DNA of 5,455 nt from an uncultured Methylocystaceae bacterium. Its GTDB lineage: Bacteria; Pseudomonadota; Alphaproteobacteria; Rhizobiales; Beijerinckiaceae. Below the pieces are notes generated by a model. The model worked only from the letters and a program-made list of their open reading frames with translations, had not been told where the DNA came from and made no database searches. Every line of letters begins with the position of its first letter. Position 1 is the stretch's first letter. Positions 5,342-5,455 of the stretch are shown piece by piece. The stretch is from NCBI GenBank assembly GCA_945956975.1, contig CAMFKC010000209.1:1-5455 (forward strand), in the 5' to 3' direction. Position numbers and translations under genes: made by a program.

Positions 5342-5455
5342 GTGAAAGAAGGTTCGAAGGCGCTGGGCGGCGGATACGTCAAGTCCTACGGCTGCCAGAT
5401 GAACGTCTACGACTCCTCCCGGATTGCGGGGTTGCTTGAGCGCCAGGGCCACGGC
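5342..5455 (+). CDS. miaB: MiaB, tRNA-2-methylthio-N6-isopentenyladenosine synthase, 5' end only
   Basis: Only the first 38 codons are in the window. The peptide GGYVKSYGCQMNVYDSSRIA is the strongly conserved MiaB N-terminus. C18 in YGCQMN is the first of three cysteines that bind the auxiliary [4Fe-4S] cluster in the methylthiotransferase N-terminal domain. The radical-SAM CxxxCxxC and TRAM domains lie beyond the window. MiaB adds the 2-methylthio group to i6A37 of tRNAs reading UNN codons. The start is GTG at 5342: the frame is closed upstream by TGA at 5294-5296, the only other usual start codon is the internal ATG at 5399, and GAGG lies upstream. The gene follows the acyltransferase by 51 bases. 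A GTG at 5293 is in another frame. QMN and YD are typical of MiaB rather than RimO. Confidence 0.93.
   Translation, partial: MKEGSKALGGGYVKSYGCQMNVYDSSRIAGLLERQGHG

Noticed and set aside
5293..5439. Frame from GTG at 5293 as the miaB start, implying a frameshift
   Set aside because: It runs in a different frame from the MiaB motif, and its product is Arg-rich with no MiaB match. GTG at 5342 gives an intact MiaB N-terminus with an upstream GAGG, so no frameshift is needed.
4673..5452. 259-codon open frame on the - strand over the acyltransferase and miaB start
   Set aside because: Low-complexity Arg/Ala/Gly composition opposite two conserved genes; a shadow of GC bias.

Overview
The window is a compact block of housekeeping genes, all on the + strand, from a GC-rich bacterium. 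It is most likely an alphaproteobacterium of the Hyphomicrobiales (Rhizobiales). The evidence is the high GC content (judged by eye, not counted), the proteobacterial form of HslU, TsaB and RimI, and the order trpS - NifU-like - tsaB - rimI - PlsC/OlsA-like acyltransferase - miaB, which I recall as typical of rhizobia and relatives. The genus cannot be told from the sequence. No RNA genes, mobile elements, CRISPR arrays or signs of horizontal transfer were seen. The longest stretch without a gene is 72 bases (2595-2666).

Layout: the 3' end of hslV (1-177) is followed after 15 bases by complete hslU (193-1491); together they encode the HslVU (ClpQY) ATP-dependent protease. A 68-base gap holding a GC-rich hairpin with a short T run separates hslU from trpS (1560-2594, tryptophanyl-tRNA synthetase). 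The next gap, the most AT-rich in the window, carries a possible promoter and a perfect 10-bp palindrome. It precedes a NifU-family Fe-S scaffold/carrier gene (2667-3224). Then come tsaB (3267-3941, t6A tRNA modification), rimI (3943-4410, GNAT N-acetyltransferase, 1 base after tsaB), a membrane-associated lysophospholipid acyltransferase (4454-5290) and the first 38 codons of miaB (5342 to the window end, ms2i6A tRNA methylthiotransferase).

How the genes relate: four of the eight act on tRNA or the translation apparatus (trpS, tsaB, rimI, miaB). TsaB and MiaB both serve modification of A37 next to the anticodon. MiaB carries two [4Fe-4S] clusters, so a Nfu-type carrier upstream in the same block is functionally sensible. 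The acyltransferase resembles OlsA, the ornithine-lipid O-acyltransferase of rhizobia.

There is no convincing new system here. The points worth a second look are small: stem-loops at several gene junctions (especially those overlapping the tsaB start and preceding trpS), the palindrome upstream of the NifU-like gene, the hslU-trpS juxtaposition, the Nfu-MiaB linkage, and the possible OlsA identity of the acyltransferase.
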